A DNA stretch of 64,000 nt from JBBDRJ01 sp963766295 (GTDB taxonomy: Bacteria; Actinomycetota; JAICYB01). Below are positions 35,561 through 43,510 of the stretch, in pieces (within the stretch, counting starts at the first letter, position 1; every line of letters begins with the position of its first letter). The notes under the pieces are model-generated. The model was not told where the DNA came from. It was given only the letters and a program-made list of their open reading frames with translations, and did no database searches. The DNA lies in NCBI GenBank assembly GCA_963766295.1, contig CAVXYW010000001.1, forward strand, positions 744,001 through 808,000, in the 5' to 3' direction. The position numbers and the translations under genes were made by a program.

Positions 35561-35680
35561 TATACTGGCCCGACCGTAGACAGCAGGTCCCGCAAGGGGT
35601 AATGCGAAAGCGCCTGCCGAGGTCAAGTAGTTGAAGTAAGCCTCGGCCGCCTTCGTCCCCCGCGGGACGGAGGTTTTTTC
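35561..35680 (+). ncRNA. L10 (rplJ) leader with a terminator-like hairpin at its end
   Basis: The region carries a TATACT box (35561-35566) and the leader signature TAGACAGCAGGT paired later with GCCTGCCGAGGT, typical of the L10-binding leader. At its end a 10-bp stem (35650-35659 with 35664-35673, loop CCGC) is followed by six T (35674-35679). It abuts the rplJ ATG, and its 3' arm contains GGAGG. Confidence 0.75.
35650..35679 (+). terminator. Attenuator hairpin that also holds the rplJ ribosome site
   Basis: CCTTCGTCCC pairs with GGGACGGAGG (one G-T pair), then TTTTTT. It ends 1 nt before the rplJ ATG, so pairing would both terminate transcription and hide GGAGG. Confidence 0.7.
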
Positions 35681-36529
35681 ATGTCAGATGGATACGCAGT
35701 AAAGGTTCGGCCCGAGAAGGCCGAGGCCGTCGAGCAGATCAAGGGCGACCTGGACGAAACGCAGGTCGCTGTCATCACCGAGTACCGAGGACTTACCGTC
35801 CCGGCGTTGGCCGACTTGCGAGCCAAGCTCGGCGCCGTCGACTCCAGCTACCGAGTGGTGAAGAACACCCTCGCGCGCCGCGCGGTCAGCGAGCTCGGTT
35901 TCGACGAGCTCGTCGAGCTCTTCGAGGGCCCGGTAGCGGTTGCGTACTGCAAGGGCGACCCGGTGACGGCAGCCAGGGTCATCGCAACCTTCGCGAAGGA
36001 GCACCCCGAGCTCGTCATCAAGGGCGGTGTCCTCGAAGGCAGATTCATCACCGGCGAGGAAGCCAAGGGTCTGGCAACGATCGACATGCTGGATGTTTCT
36101 CGCGCAAAGATCGCCGGACTACTGACCGCGGCTCTGCGACAGATCGCGATGATTGCGCAGGCGCCGGCACAACGGATCCTTTACGTCTTGGAGGAGCTCG
36201 GCAAACGGGGACCAGCTGCCGACGAAGCCCCAGCCGCCGAAGAAGCCCCAGCTGCCGAAGAAGCTCCAGCTGCGGAAGCTCCGGCGCAGGAAGCAGCAAC
36301 AGAACCGCCGGTTGCTGAGGCGAGTGCCGAACCTGCTGCAGAGGTGAGTGCCGAACCTGTTGCAGAGGCAAGTGCTGAACCCGCAGCGGAAGCTGCACCC
36401 GAAGCCGAAGCTGCACCTGAAGCCGAAGCTGCACCTGAGACGGAAGCGGCACCTGAGGCGGAAGCACCGGCCGACGAAGCATCAAGCGAACAACCACCCG
36501 AAGAGTCAACGGAAAAGGAAGGGGAGTAA
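35681..36529 (+). CDS. rplJ: 50S ribosomal protein L10 with a long Ala/Glu/Pro tail
   Basis: 282 residues against about 170 for the family. The L10 body covers residues 1-175 (TQVAVITEYRGLTVPALADLRAKL, YRVVKNTLARRAV, ILYVLEELGK). The remaining ~105 residues are repeats of EAPAAE and AEASAEP type, highly acidic. L10 anchors the L7/L12 dimers on the stalk. It is controlled by the leader hairpin directly upstream. Confidence 0.94.
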   Translation: MSDGYAVKVRPEKAEAVEQIKGDLDETQVAVITEYRGLTVPALADLRAKLGAVDSSYRVVKNTLARRAVSELGFDELVELFEGPVAVAYCKGDPVTAARVIATFAKEHPELVIKGGVLEGRFITGEEAKGLATIDMLDVSRAKIAGLLTAALRQIAMIAQAPAQRILYVLEELGKRGPAADEAPAAEEAPAAEEAPAAEAPAQEAATEPPVAEASAEPAAEVSAEPVAEASAEPAAEAAPEAEAAPEAEAAPETEAAPEAEAPADEASSEQPPEESTEKEGE

Positions 36530-36531
36530 CG

Positions 36532-36912
36532 ATGAGCAAGGTGCAAGAGGTTCTCGAAGCGATCAAGGGCCTGAGCGTTCTCGAAGCAGCCGATCTCGCC
36601 AAGCAGATGCAGGAAGAGTTCGGGATCGAAGCGGCTGCGCCCGTCGCCGTCGCTGCGGCCGGAGCTCCGGGCGGTGGCGATGGCGCCGCGGCTGAGGAGA
36701 AGGACGAGTTCGACGTCGTCCTGACGGCGGCCGGCGACAAGAAGATCCAGGTGATCAAGGAGGTGCGTGCGGTGACGACCCTCGGTTTGAAGGAAGCCAA
36801 GGACCTCGTCGACAGCGCGCCCAAGGCGATCAAGGAGAAGATCAACAAGGAAGAGGCGGAGAAGATCAAGGCCGCCATCGAAGCCGCCGGCGGCTCCGTG
36901 GAGATCAAGTGA
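36532..36912 (+). CDS. rplL: 50S ribosomal protein L7/L12
   Basis: 126 residues, normal size: N-terminal dimerisation helices, Ala/Gly hinge near 40-52, C-terminal factor-binding domain (EFDVVLTAAGDKKIQVIKEVRAVTTLGLKEAKDLVDSAPK). Two nt after rplJ, coupled. Confidence 0.96.
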   Translation: MSKVQEVLEAIKGLSVLEAADLAKQMQEEFGIEAAAPVAVAAAGAPGGGDGAAAEEKDEFDVVLTAAGDKKIQVIKEVRAVTTLGLKEAKDLVDSAPKAIKEKINKEEAEKIKAAIEAAGGSVEIK

Positions 36913-36927
36913 GCGAAGCTCACTTGA
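36905..36927 (+). terminator. Inverted repeat spanning the rplL stop codon
   Basis: TCAAGTGAGC-GAA-GCTCACTTGA is a perfect 10-bp stem with a triloop that includes the rplL TGA. There is no T tract, so it may be an RNA end or a processing structure rather than a classical terminator. Confidence 0.5.
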
Positions 36928-36939
36928 AACGCGGGGGGT

Positions 36940-36961
36940 TCGGGGGACGCAGTGCCCCCGA
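36940..36961 (+). terminator. GC-rich hairpin downstream of rplL
   Basis: TCGGGGG pairs with CCCCCGA around an 8-nt loop. No T run follows. Probably marks the end of the L10-L12 transcript. Confidence 0.4.
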
Positions 36962-37011
36962 CCAAGTGACGCGAATCACAAGACCATGCCGAAGCGCGAA
37001 GTCGCGATCGG

Positions 37012-37041
37012 TTGACGCTGTCCGAAGCCCGTTTCTAGGAT
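37012..37041 (+). promoter_or_regulatory. Leaderless-type promoter of the S1-domain gene
   Basis: TTGACG at 37012-37017, 18-nt spacer, TAGGAT at 37036-37041, then 6 nt to the GTG start, so the transcript would begin at the start codon. No ribosome site is present, in agreement. Confidence 0.65.
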
Positions 37042-37047
37042 TGTCCC

Positions 37048-37410
37048 GTGGCTGAAGTCGGAGAAATCGTCGAGGGCGTAGTCGCGAAGATCATGCCGTA
37101 CGGGGCGTTCGTCGACCTCGACGGCGGCGAGAAGGGCCTCGTTCACATCTCGCAGGTGGACAGGTCCTACGTCCAAAACGTCACGGACTTCCTTCGCGAA
37201 TCCGAGAAGGTCACGGTCAAGGTCGTCGGCATCAAGGACGACGGACGCCTCGACCTATCCATAAAGGCCCTCCAGGAACCGGACCCGACGGAACATCGTC
37301 CGACGCCCAAGCAGGACCCGGAGTTCGAGCGGATGCTGAAGAAGTTCATGCAGCGCAGCAACGAGCGCCAGGCCGACATCAAACGGAACGTCCGGAACAA
37401 GCTCGGCTGA
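37048..37410 (+). CDS. S1 RNA-binding domain protein
   Basis: 120 residues. A single S1 domain (residues 4-73: EIVEGVVAKIMPYGAFVDLDGGEKGLVHISQV...GRLDLSIKAL) and a basic tail with FERMLKKFMQRSNERQADIKRN. Similar small S1 proteins (YugI/GSP13 type) bind ribosomes or RNA, but the role here is unknown. GTG start at the predicted transcription start, hence a leaderless mRNA. Confidence 0.82.
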   Translation: MAEVGEIVEGVVAKIMPYGAFVDLDGGEKGLVHISQVDRSYVQNVTDFLRESEKVTVKVVGIKDDGRLDLSIKALQEPDPTEHRPTPKQDPEFERMLKKFMQRSNERQADIKRNVRNKLG

Positions 37411-37476
37411 CGCAGGACCGCCCGTAGGGCGCCCTTGTTCAGGATCGCGTAGGCGCCCTTCAAAAGGGGAAACGCT

Positions 37477-37941
37477 CTGGACGAAGCAGACCGGTCGGTC
37501 GTCGAGCAGCAGCTCGGCCGCCGTTTGCGCGGGCAAGTCCGTGTCGCGCATCGCTGCGCCTGCGGTCTGCCGGCCGTTATCGAGACGCATCCCCTCGTGG
37601 ACGGCGAACCGTTCCCCACTTTGTATTGGCTCACTTGCCAGCGAGCTTCGCAGGCCATCGGACGGTTGGAAGCATCGGGTGTGATGCAGGAGGTCACGGC
37701 GAGGATCCGGACGGACGAGGAGTTCGGCCGGGCCTTCGCCGCCGCCGACGCCGACTACCGGCGACGGCGCGACGGGCTGCACAAGCTCGATGGTGCCGGC
37801 GGCGTCGGCGGCGGCCCGTCCGACCGCGTGAAATGTCTGCACGCCCACTACGCACACCATCTTGTGTGTGAGTGCAACCCAGTCGGCGCGTGGGTTGCCG
37901 AGCAGATCGGCGACGTTCACCGTCCACCGCCGTGCGTTTAG
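37477..37941 (+). CDS. DUF501 family protein, probable CTG start
   Basis: 154 residues if begun at CTG 37477. The family core RVAHRCACGLPAVIETHPLVDGEPFPTLYWLTC and SDRVKCLHAHYAHHLV is clear. The conserved segment before it (QQLGRRLRG) lies upstream of the first ATG/GTG/TTG codon (TTG 37525). The frame is closed by a stop at 37450, leaving only CTG 37477, which has AAGGGGA 6 nt upstream. DUF501 has no settled function and usually sits beside ppx/gppA, as here. Confidence 0.8.
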   Translation: MDEADRSVVEQQLGRRLRGQVRVAHRCACGLPAVIETHPLVDGEPFPTLYWLTCQRASQAIGRLEASGVMQEVTARIRTDEEFGRAFAAADADYRRRRDGLHKLDGAGGVGGGPSDRVKCLHAHYAHHLVCECNPVGAWVAEQIGDVHRPPPCV

Positions 37942-38861
37942 CTGCGGTCGACGTTGGGACGAACGCCGTACGGCTGTTGGTAGCCGACGTCGACGGCGCC
38001 GAGGTGAGCCTCGTCCTGCGCGACCGCATCTTCACGCGTCTGGGGAAAGACGTTCACAGCACACGCAAGCTCGATCCGAAGAATTCGGCCGCGACGTTGG
38101 AGGCGATCGAAGGTTTCGTCCGGCGAGCTCGCGAGTCGGGGGCCGAGCACATCCGCATCGCCGGCACGAGTGCATTGCGTGACGCAACAGACGGCGCCGA
38201 GTTCGTGAGTCTGGTTTCCGAGCGAACCGGGATCGGGTTCGGGGTACTCAGCGGTACCGAAGAAGCGCGCATCGGGTTCATCGGTGCCACTTCTGGGCTC
38301 ACCGCTTCGGTGCGATCCGATGGTTCCTACGTGGTTTGCGACATAGGCGGCGGCTCCACGGAGCTGACCGTTGGCGATGAGCGTCCAAAGGAATCGGTTT
38401 CTCTCGACGTAGGGTCCGTCCGCGTCACCGAGAGCTGTCTGCATACCGATCCGCCGACGGATCACGAAGTTGCCGAAGCCCGCTCGATGATCGAGCAGGC
38501 CATCGACGCCGGCGGATCCGATCGATTCGTTACCGGGCGCGAGTCCTTTATCGGTATTGGCGGCACGGTTCAAACGGTTGCCGCTCTCGTGCTCGAGCTG
38601 GACGACTACGACTTCGACACGGTGAATCTGTCCACGTCGCGCACCGAAGACGTAGCGAAGATCACGCAGCGGTTGTTGTCCATGAAGGTTGAAGAGATAC
38701 GCAAGATGAAAGTCGTCGATGCCGGACGAACGGACGTCATCGCAGCGGGATCGCTGATCCTCCTCGTCCTGATGGAGCGTTGGGGTTTCGCCGACGTGCT
38801 TGCTTCGGGTCGCGGCATGCTGCACGGCTTGGTGCTCGATCTGGCTCAACAGATAGCCTGA
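37932..38861 (+). CDS. Ppx/GppA family phosphatase (exopolyphosphatase type)
   Basis: 309 residues, actin-like ATPase fold. Motifs: RLAAVDVGTNAVRLLVAD at the N-terminus, EEARIGFIGA, CDIGGGSTELTVG (phosphate-binding loop) near 138-150 and GIGGTVQTVAAL near 215. The family hydrolyses polyphosphate or pppGpp. GTG 37932 overlaps DUF501 by 10 nt; the longer frame to 37872 lies in DUF501. Confidence 0.88.
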   Translation: MRLAAVDVGTNAVRLLVADVDGAEVSLVLRDRIFTRLGKDVHSTRKLDPKNSAATLEAIEGFVRRARESGAEHIRIAGTSALRDATDGAEFVSLVSERTGIGFGVLSGTEEARIGFIGATSGLTASVRSDGSYVVCDIGGGSTELTVGDERPKESVSLDVGSVRVTESCLHTDPPTDHEVAEARSMIEQAIDAGGSDRFVTGRESFIGIGGTVQTVAALVLELDDYDFDTVNLSTSRTEDVAKITQRLLSMKVEEIRKMKVVDAGRTDVIAAGSLILLVLMERWGFADVLASGRGMLHGLVLDLAQQIA

Positions 38862-38887
38862 CGCGCGCTAGAAACTACGAGCAACCG

Positions 38888-38900
38888 GCCGCTTCGCGGC
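38888..38900. other. Triloop inverted repeat
   Basis: GCCGC-TTC-GCGGC in the 60-nt gap between the Ppx/GppA gene and the SDR gene. Confidence 0.4.
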
Positions 38901-38921
38901 GAAATCAGTCAGGGGGATCGT

Positions 38922-39686
38922 TTGGCTGCGAATTTCGACATCTCGGACAAGGTCGCCATCGTTACTGGAGGCAACGTCGGCATCGGGCAGGCCATCGGCC
39001 GCACACTGCTCGAGGCGGGATGCAAGGTCGTGACCTGCTCGCGGCGTGACTACGACTCGCCGCCCGCCGCCGAGGGCCTCGAGGGCGTCGAGGGACGTGT
39101 GATCCACATGACCTGCGACGTCCGGGAGCCGGATCAGATCCAGGCCGTGGTCGACCGGGCCAAAGGCGAGTTCGGGAGCATCGACATCCTCGTGAACAAC
39201 GCCGGAGGGTCTCCCGGCGCTTCTTCGTCCACGGCTTCGCCCCGGTTCTTCGCCGCGGTCATCGCGATCAACCTGACCGGCGTCCTGGTCTTCAGCCAGA
39301 AGGCGAACGCCTACATGCAGGAGCAGTCCGACGGCGGGACGATCATCAACATCTCCAGCGTGGCGGGACTGGAGGGCGCGGCCTTCTCGGTGGCCTACGG
39401 GGCGTCCAAGGCCGGGGTCATCAACGCGACGCGTTCGCTTTCGCGGGAGTGGGCCCCCAAGGTGCGGGTCAACTGCATAGCTCCGGGCCTGATCATGACC
39501 GAAGGGGCCGAATACCTCGCCCCCACGGAGGAGGCCAAGAAGGCCATCGCCGCCCGGATCCCCGCGGGGCGGATCGGGGAGGTCAACGAGATCGCGGACG
39601 TCGTCCATTTCCTGGCCTCGCCGGCCGCTCGCTATATGACGGGTGAAACCGTCGTGGTGGACGGAGGAGCCCGCCAGATCGGCTGA
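38922..39686 (+). CDS. SDR family oxidoreductase
   Basis: 254 residues, classical short-chain dehydrogenase. NAD(P) motif TGGNVGIG (15-22), NNAG near 92, catalytic Ser in ISSVAG, Tyr and Lys in YGASK near 157-161, and the C-terminal FLASPAARYMTGETVVVDGG. Substrate unknown. TTG start with AGGGGGA upstream. Confidence 0.88.
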   Translation: MAANFDISDKVAIVTGGNVGIGQAIGRTLLEAGCKVVTCSRRDYDSPPAAEGLEGVEGRVIHMTCDVREPDQIQAVVDRAKGEFGSIDILVNNAGGSPGASSSTASPRFFAAVIAINLTGVLVFSQKANAYMQEQSDGGTIINISSVAGLEGAAFSVAYGASKAGVINATRSLSREWAPKVRVNCIAPGLIMTEGAEYLAPTEEAKKAIAARIPAGRIGEVNEIADVVHFLASPAARYMTGETVVVDGGARQIG

Positions 39687-39879
39687 CCGGCAGTCATTTT
39701 CGGCCTGACCCTTCCCAGTTGTGGCAGGATAGAAGCAGTATTTGGACGTGTAGCACGGATGGGACCGCGCCCACTTGCTTGGTTCATCAAGCATGCGAGC
39801 CCGCCGTATGACGGAATCGGCCTTCTGAGTGTGAATTTTTACGTAGTAGCGGCCTCGTAGGGGCCCTACGCTGCATTAC

Positions 39880-39900
39880 GACGCAGTGGGTCACTGCGTC
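39880..39900 (+). other. Hairpin in the leader of the DUF11/FecR gene
   Basis: GACGCAGT-GGGTC-ACTGCGTC, a perfect 8-bp stem ending 21 nt before the ATG at 39922. A second palindrome, CGTAGGG-G-CCCTACG, lies at about 39856-39870. The rest of the 235-nt gap 39687-39921 shows no gene I can support. Confidence 0.5.
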
Positions 39901-39921
39901 CGGGACCGGCAAGGGATGGAT

Positions 39922-42900
39922 ATGAGCGCGAGGGCAAAGCGTTGGGGATGGCGGCGTTTGCTGCCGGTCGTTTGCGTTCTCGCGATCGCCGCCCAATTCG
40001 GGGCCTTCGGCGGCCGGGCTACCGGGATCGAATACGTCGATATGACGATAAGCAAGTCGGAGCTGGTCGACCCCGTTCGCATCGACGACAACATCACCTA
40101 CCGGCTGGATATTCGGAACAGAGGACTGGAAACGGCTCGTGGCGTAACGGTCACCGATGAACTTCCGGCCGGCGTCGTGTATGTGTCCGCCAATGCGACG
40201 GACGGTGGATCGTGTAGTGGCGGTGGCACAGTCGTGTGTTCGGGCTTCAACTCGTTTTTTCCCGGAGAGTCTGGACGCGTAACGATAGTCGTCAAGACGA
40301 CTGCGACCGGCTCGCCTCGCAACGTAGGCCGGGTATCGACCACCGACTACGACTACAACAGCGGCAACAACTCCAGTAGCGAAACCACGACCGTCCTTCC
40401 GCCTCAGTCGGCCAATGTGACGATCTCGAAGTCGGGGCCGAGCGAGGTGACGGTCGAGGACGACTACAACTACGGCCTCAGCGTTCGCAACAACGGCCCA
40501 GATCCCGCGACGAACGTAGTGGTTACCGATCAGCTTCCCAGCGCTGTTTCTTTCCAATCGGCCACGGGTTGTGCGCAGGTTTCCGAGGCGTCCGGCCTCG
40601 TCAGCTGCACGATCGGAGCTCTCGCGGTGAATCAAACAGTGAGCCCGAGCATCACCGTGAGCGCCGACGATTTGACGCCGGAGGCGAAGAACAGCGCCTC
40701 GGTCCAGTGGAGCACCGCGGGGGTCGGCGGCAATGCCGGCTCGAACGAAGTGTCCACCAACATCAAGGCCAAGCCGGTTCCCAAGGCCGATGTCGCGATA
40801 ACCAAGTCGGGGCCATCCAGCACCGTCTACAACGGTCAGCAGTTCTCCTACTCGCTGAGCGTCGACAACCTCGAAGGCGATCCGGCCGACAACGTCAAGG
40901 TCACAGATCTCCTGTCGAGCTCGGTTTCCTTCGTTTCGGCCAGCAGTCCGTGCGAAGCCACGACCAATTCCGAAACCGGTGTTACGACCGTCGAGTGCGA
41001 GCTCGGGACATTGGCGGCATCCGACGCGCCCGTTGGGTTGTCGATAACCGTCCAAGCCGACGAAGCCGGGAGGGTCTCGAACTCGGCCACCGTCGAGACA
41101 TCCACCGACGAAGGCACCAACACCCCGAACAACACCTCGGACACGGTGCAGGTCGACGTCGAGCCGACGGCCGACGTAAGTGTCGCGAAGGAAGGCCCGG
41201 ACAATTCTGTGCGCGCGGGCCAGCCCTACGCCTACGAGCTGACGGTCACCAACGACGGACCCGACGATGCGACCGGTGTCGAAGTCACCGACAACCTGCC
41301 GGCCGGCGTCTCGGTTCACTCCGAAGGTGTCTGTGACGAGACCAGCGCGGGCGTCGTAAAGTGCGGTCCCGTAGACGTTGCTGCCGGCGAATCTGAGACT
41401 TTCTCCTTCCAAGTCGTGGCCGCGGCGCCGGGGACGGTCAGCAACACGGCCACGGTTTCCACCACTACGCACGAATCCAACACCGGGAACAACAGCGGCT
41501 CGGACAGCACGGTTATCACGCCCAAGCAGGCCGACGTTTCCATAGCCAAGACGGCTTCGGAGGCCGTCGTGACCGGCGAATCGATCACGTACACGCTCAA
41601 CGTGTCGAACGCCGGTCCCGACGCCGCCGAAGCCGTGACGGCCGCCGACACGCTTCCAGCCACGGTTTCGTACGCGGGCTCCAACGACGGCTGCTCGCTC
41701 TCGGGTGGGGTCGTCACGTGTGGCTTCGGAGCGGTTGGAGTAGGGCCCGCGAACGCGGAAGCGGCCTCTTTCACCGTTACGGCCAACCAGTCGGGAACCG
41801 TTTCCAACACCGCTACCGTTTCGTCCAGCACGGCCGACCCCAACTCGGGCAACAACAGCGGGTCGGACAGCACGGTTGTGAGCAACCCGCCGCCGCCGCC
41901 CGATGCCGACGTGTCGGCCACGATGTCTGATTCGATCGATCCGGTCACGGTCGGGGGCGCGTTCAGCTACACAATCGGCCTCTCGAATGCGGGGCCGGGC
42001 AATGCGGAAAACATCGAGGTCGTATCGACCCTCTCGGCCGGCCTAAGCCCCGGCGCCGCGCTGCCGACGGGCTGCACGGCCTCCGGGAAGGTCATCACGT
42101 GCACAGCCTTGGCGTCCCTGGCCAGTGGGGCAGCTTCGCAGCTGACCATTCCTGTGGTTGCCGACGCCGCCGGCTCGCAGAACAACGTGGCCCAGGTCTC
42201 CTCCAACGCCCCCGGCAGGTCGACGAAGACAGCTGGGGCGACGGAGTCGACGACGGTCAACGAGCAACAGCAGGCCGCGCCGCCGCCTCCACCCCAACAA
42301 GAGGAGGAGACGCTTGATGGCTGTCCGACGGCGGCTCGCCACCCTTCAGGCAACCCGAGTGACGGCCTGCTGGCCTTCGTTCCGGCAGCCATCCAGCTAG
42401 AGCAGCAGCGGCGCCGGCGCCTGTCCTTGGTCGATGACGCTCCGGCGCAAAGGCAAAAGAAGAGCAAGCGTTCGCGCTCGAAGGTCATCAAGATCGTCGC
42501 CGTCATCGCCGCGCTGGCTGTCGCCGCGGTGGTCGGAGTCCTGATGCTGACCGGCGGCGACAAGGGCAAGGACTACGCCACCCTTGGTGGAATCGAAGGC
42601 CGCGTCGATCTGCAGAAGCCCGGCGATGGATACGAGCGTGCGCAGAAGGCGTCCACGCTGGACATCGGCGACAAGGTTCGTACCGGAGACGACGGTCTAG
42701 CACGCATCGACTACACCGACGGATCGCTGACCCGCCTCGACCACAACACGACGTTCCAAGTGCAGGAGCTGATCAACAACTCGACGCATAAGTCGATCAA
42801 GACCAACCTCGACGTCGGACGGGTGTGGCACCGCGTCGAGAAACTCACAAAGCAGGAAGATCGGTTCGAGGTGAAGACTGTGACGGCGGTCGCTACCGTG

Positions 42901-43404
42901 CACGGGACGACCTTCGTCAACGATTGCCGCTTCCAGAACGGCGGCGAGTGCTCCCACATCACGCTGTTCGGCGACGTCGGAATCCTGACGAAGGCCGGCG
43001 AACAGAGCGTTGTCTCCGGCGGACAGTGCAAGACCGAAGAGGGCGATGAAATCGGTCCCTGCCGTTTCACCCAGGAGGAACTCAAGAACGATCCCTTCCT
43101 CAAGGAAGCGGCGGCGCTCGACATACTCGAGAAGGGCGACGTGATCGTTCTTCCCGACATCTTCGGCAGCAAGAAGGCAGCGTTGGTGCCCGTTGAGGAA
43201 GAGGCAAAGGTTCAGACCGCTCAGGAGATTCCGTCTTCGACGACACCTTCGACCGAAGAACCAGCCTGCCCGACCGGTGAGCCCGCGTCCCGCGGAACGT
43301 CGCTGCCGCTGGCCGGCGCGATCGCTCTGATGGTGATCTTCTTCGGGATCGCCTGGGCGCGCCCGAACCGCAAGTCCGACCCTACGGCCGACAGCGCCAA
43401 CTAG
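39922..43404 (+). CDS. Large surface protein: six DUF11 repeats plus membrane-anchored FecR domain
   Basis: 1160 residues. Signal peptide (about 10-30), then six DUF11 repeats of 110-128 residues starting near 36, 163, 287, 415, 535 and 660, each with an ADVxIxKxGP-like start and a PAGV/SNTATV pattern. A Pro/Gln/Glu linker (about 780-830), a very basic stretch and a helix at 854-876 follow. A FecR domain (about 885-1040: DGSLTRLDHNTTFQV, VWHRVEK, ATVHGTTF) carries four Cys, and an Ala/Leu helix near 1128-1146 (SLPLAG...) with a basic end closes the chain. FecR domains are envelope sensors; DUF11 repeats are extracellular. ATG 39922 has AAGGGATGGA upstream. See findings for a topology conflict. 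Confidence 0.75.
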   Translation: MSARAKRWGWRRLLPVVCVLAIAAQFGAFGGRATGIEYVDMTISKSELVDPVRIDDNITYRLDIRNRGLETARGVTVTDELPAGVVYVSANATDGGSCSGGGTVVCSGFNSFFPGESGRVTIVVKTTATGSPRNVGRVSTTDYDYNSGNNSSSETTTVLPPQSANVTISKSGPSEVTVEDDYNYGLSVRNNGPDPATNVVVTDQLPSAVSFQSATGCAQVSEASGLVSCTIGALAVNQTVSPSITVSADDLTPEAKNSASVQWSTAGVGGNAGSNEVSTNIKAKPVPKADVAITKSGPSSTVYNGQQFSYSLSVDNLEGDPADNVKVTDLLSSSVSFVSASSPCEATTNSETGVTTVECELGTLAASDAPVGLSITVQADEAGRVSNSATVETSTDEGTNTPNNTSDTVQVDVEPTADVSVAKEGPDNSVRAGQPYAYELTVTNDGPDDATGVEVTDNLPAGVSVHSEGVCDETSAGVVKCGPVDVAAGESETFSFQVVAAAPGTVSNTATVSTTTHESNTGNNSGSDSTVITPKQADVSIAKTASEAVVTGESITYTLNVSNAGPDAAEAVTAADTLPATVSYAGSNDGCSLSGGVVTCGFGAVGVGPANAEAASFTVTANQSGTVSNTATVSSSTADPNSGNNSGSDSTVVSNPPPPPDADVSATMSDSIDPVTVGGAFSYTIGLSNAGPGNAENIEVVSTLSAGLSPGAALPTGCTASGKVITCTALASLASGAASQLTIPVVADAAGSQNNVAQVSSNAPGRSTKTAGATESTTVNEQQQAAPPPPPQQEEETLDGCPTAARHPSGNPSDGLLAFVPAAIQLEQQRRRRLSLVDDAPAQRQKKSKRSRSKVIKIVAVIAALAVAAVVGVLMLTGGDKGKDYATLGGIEGRVDLQKPGDGYERAQKASTLDIGDKVRTGDDGLARIDYTDGSLTRLDHNTTFQVQELINNSTHKSIKTNLDVGRVWHRVEKLTKQEDRFEVKTVTAVATVHGTTFVNDCRFQNGGECSHITLFGDVGILTKAGEQSVVSGGQCKTEEGDEIGPCRFTQEELKNDPFLKEAAALDILEKGDVIVLPDIFGSKKAALVPVEEEAKVQTAQEIPSSTTPSTEEPACPTGEPASRGTSLPLAGAIALMVIFFGIAWARPNRKSDPTADSAN

Positions 43405-43415
43405 ACTGGCGCACG

Positions 43416-43500
43416 GCCCGGGTGGCGGAACCGGACATACGCGGGGGACTTAAAATCCTCTGGCCGCTAGGCCATGTGGGTTCGACTCCCACCCCGGGCA
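43416..43500 (+). tRNA. tRNA-Leu (TAA)
   Basis: Acceptor GCCCGGG/CCCGGGC, loop CTTAAAA (anticodon TAA), long variable arm of the Leu type, T arm GTGGG-TTCGACT-CCCAC, discriminator A, no CCA. A TAGACT at 43402-43407, overlapping the stop of the preceding gene, could be its -10 box. Confidence 0.93.
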
Positions 43501-43510
43501 CGCCGACGTC

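Noticed and set aside
39759..39860. 33-codon plus-strand frame in the gap before the DUF11 gene
   Set aside because: No ribosome site and no coding signature; regarded as chance.
39886..39921. GTG start at 39886 for the DUF11/FecR gene
   Set aside because: Lies inside a hairpin and has no ribosome site; ATG 39922 has AAGGGATGGA upstream and begins a normal signal peptide.
39787..41472. 561-codon open frame on the minus strand opposite the DUF11 gene
   Set aside because: No recognisable motif, composition typical of an antisense frame, and the plus-strand DUF11 repeats are clear.
43290..43404. Sortase (LPxTG) anchor at the end of the DUF11/FecR protein
   Set aside because: Only SLPLAG precedes the final helix; the Thr-Gly of a sorting signal is missing, so a plain membrane anchor is more likely.
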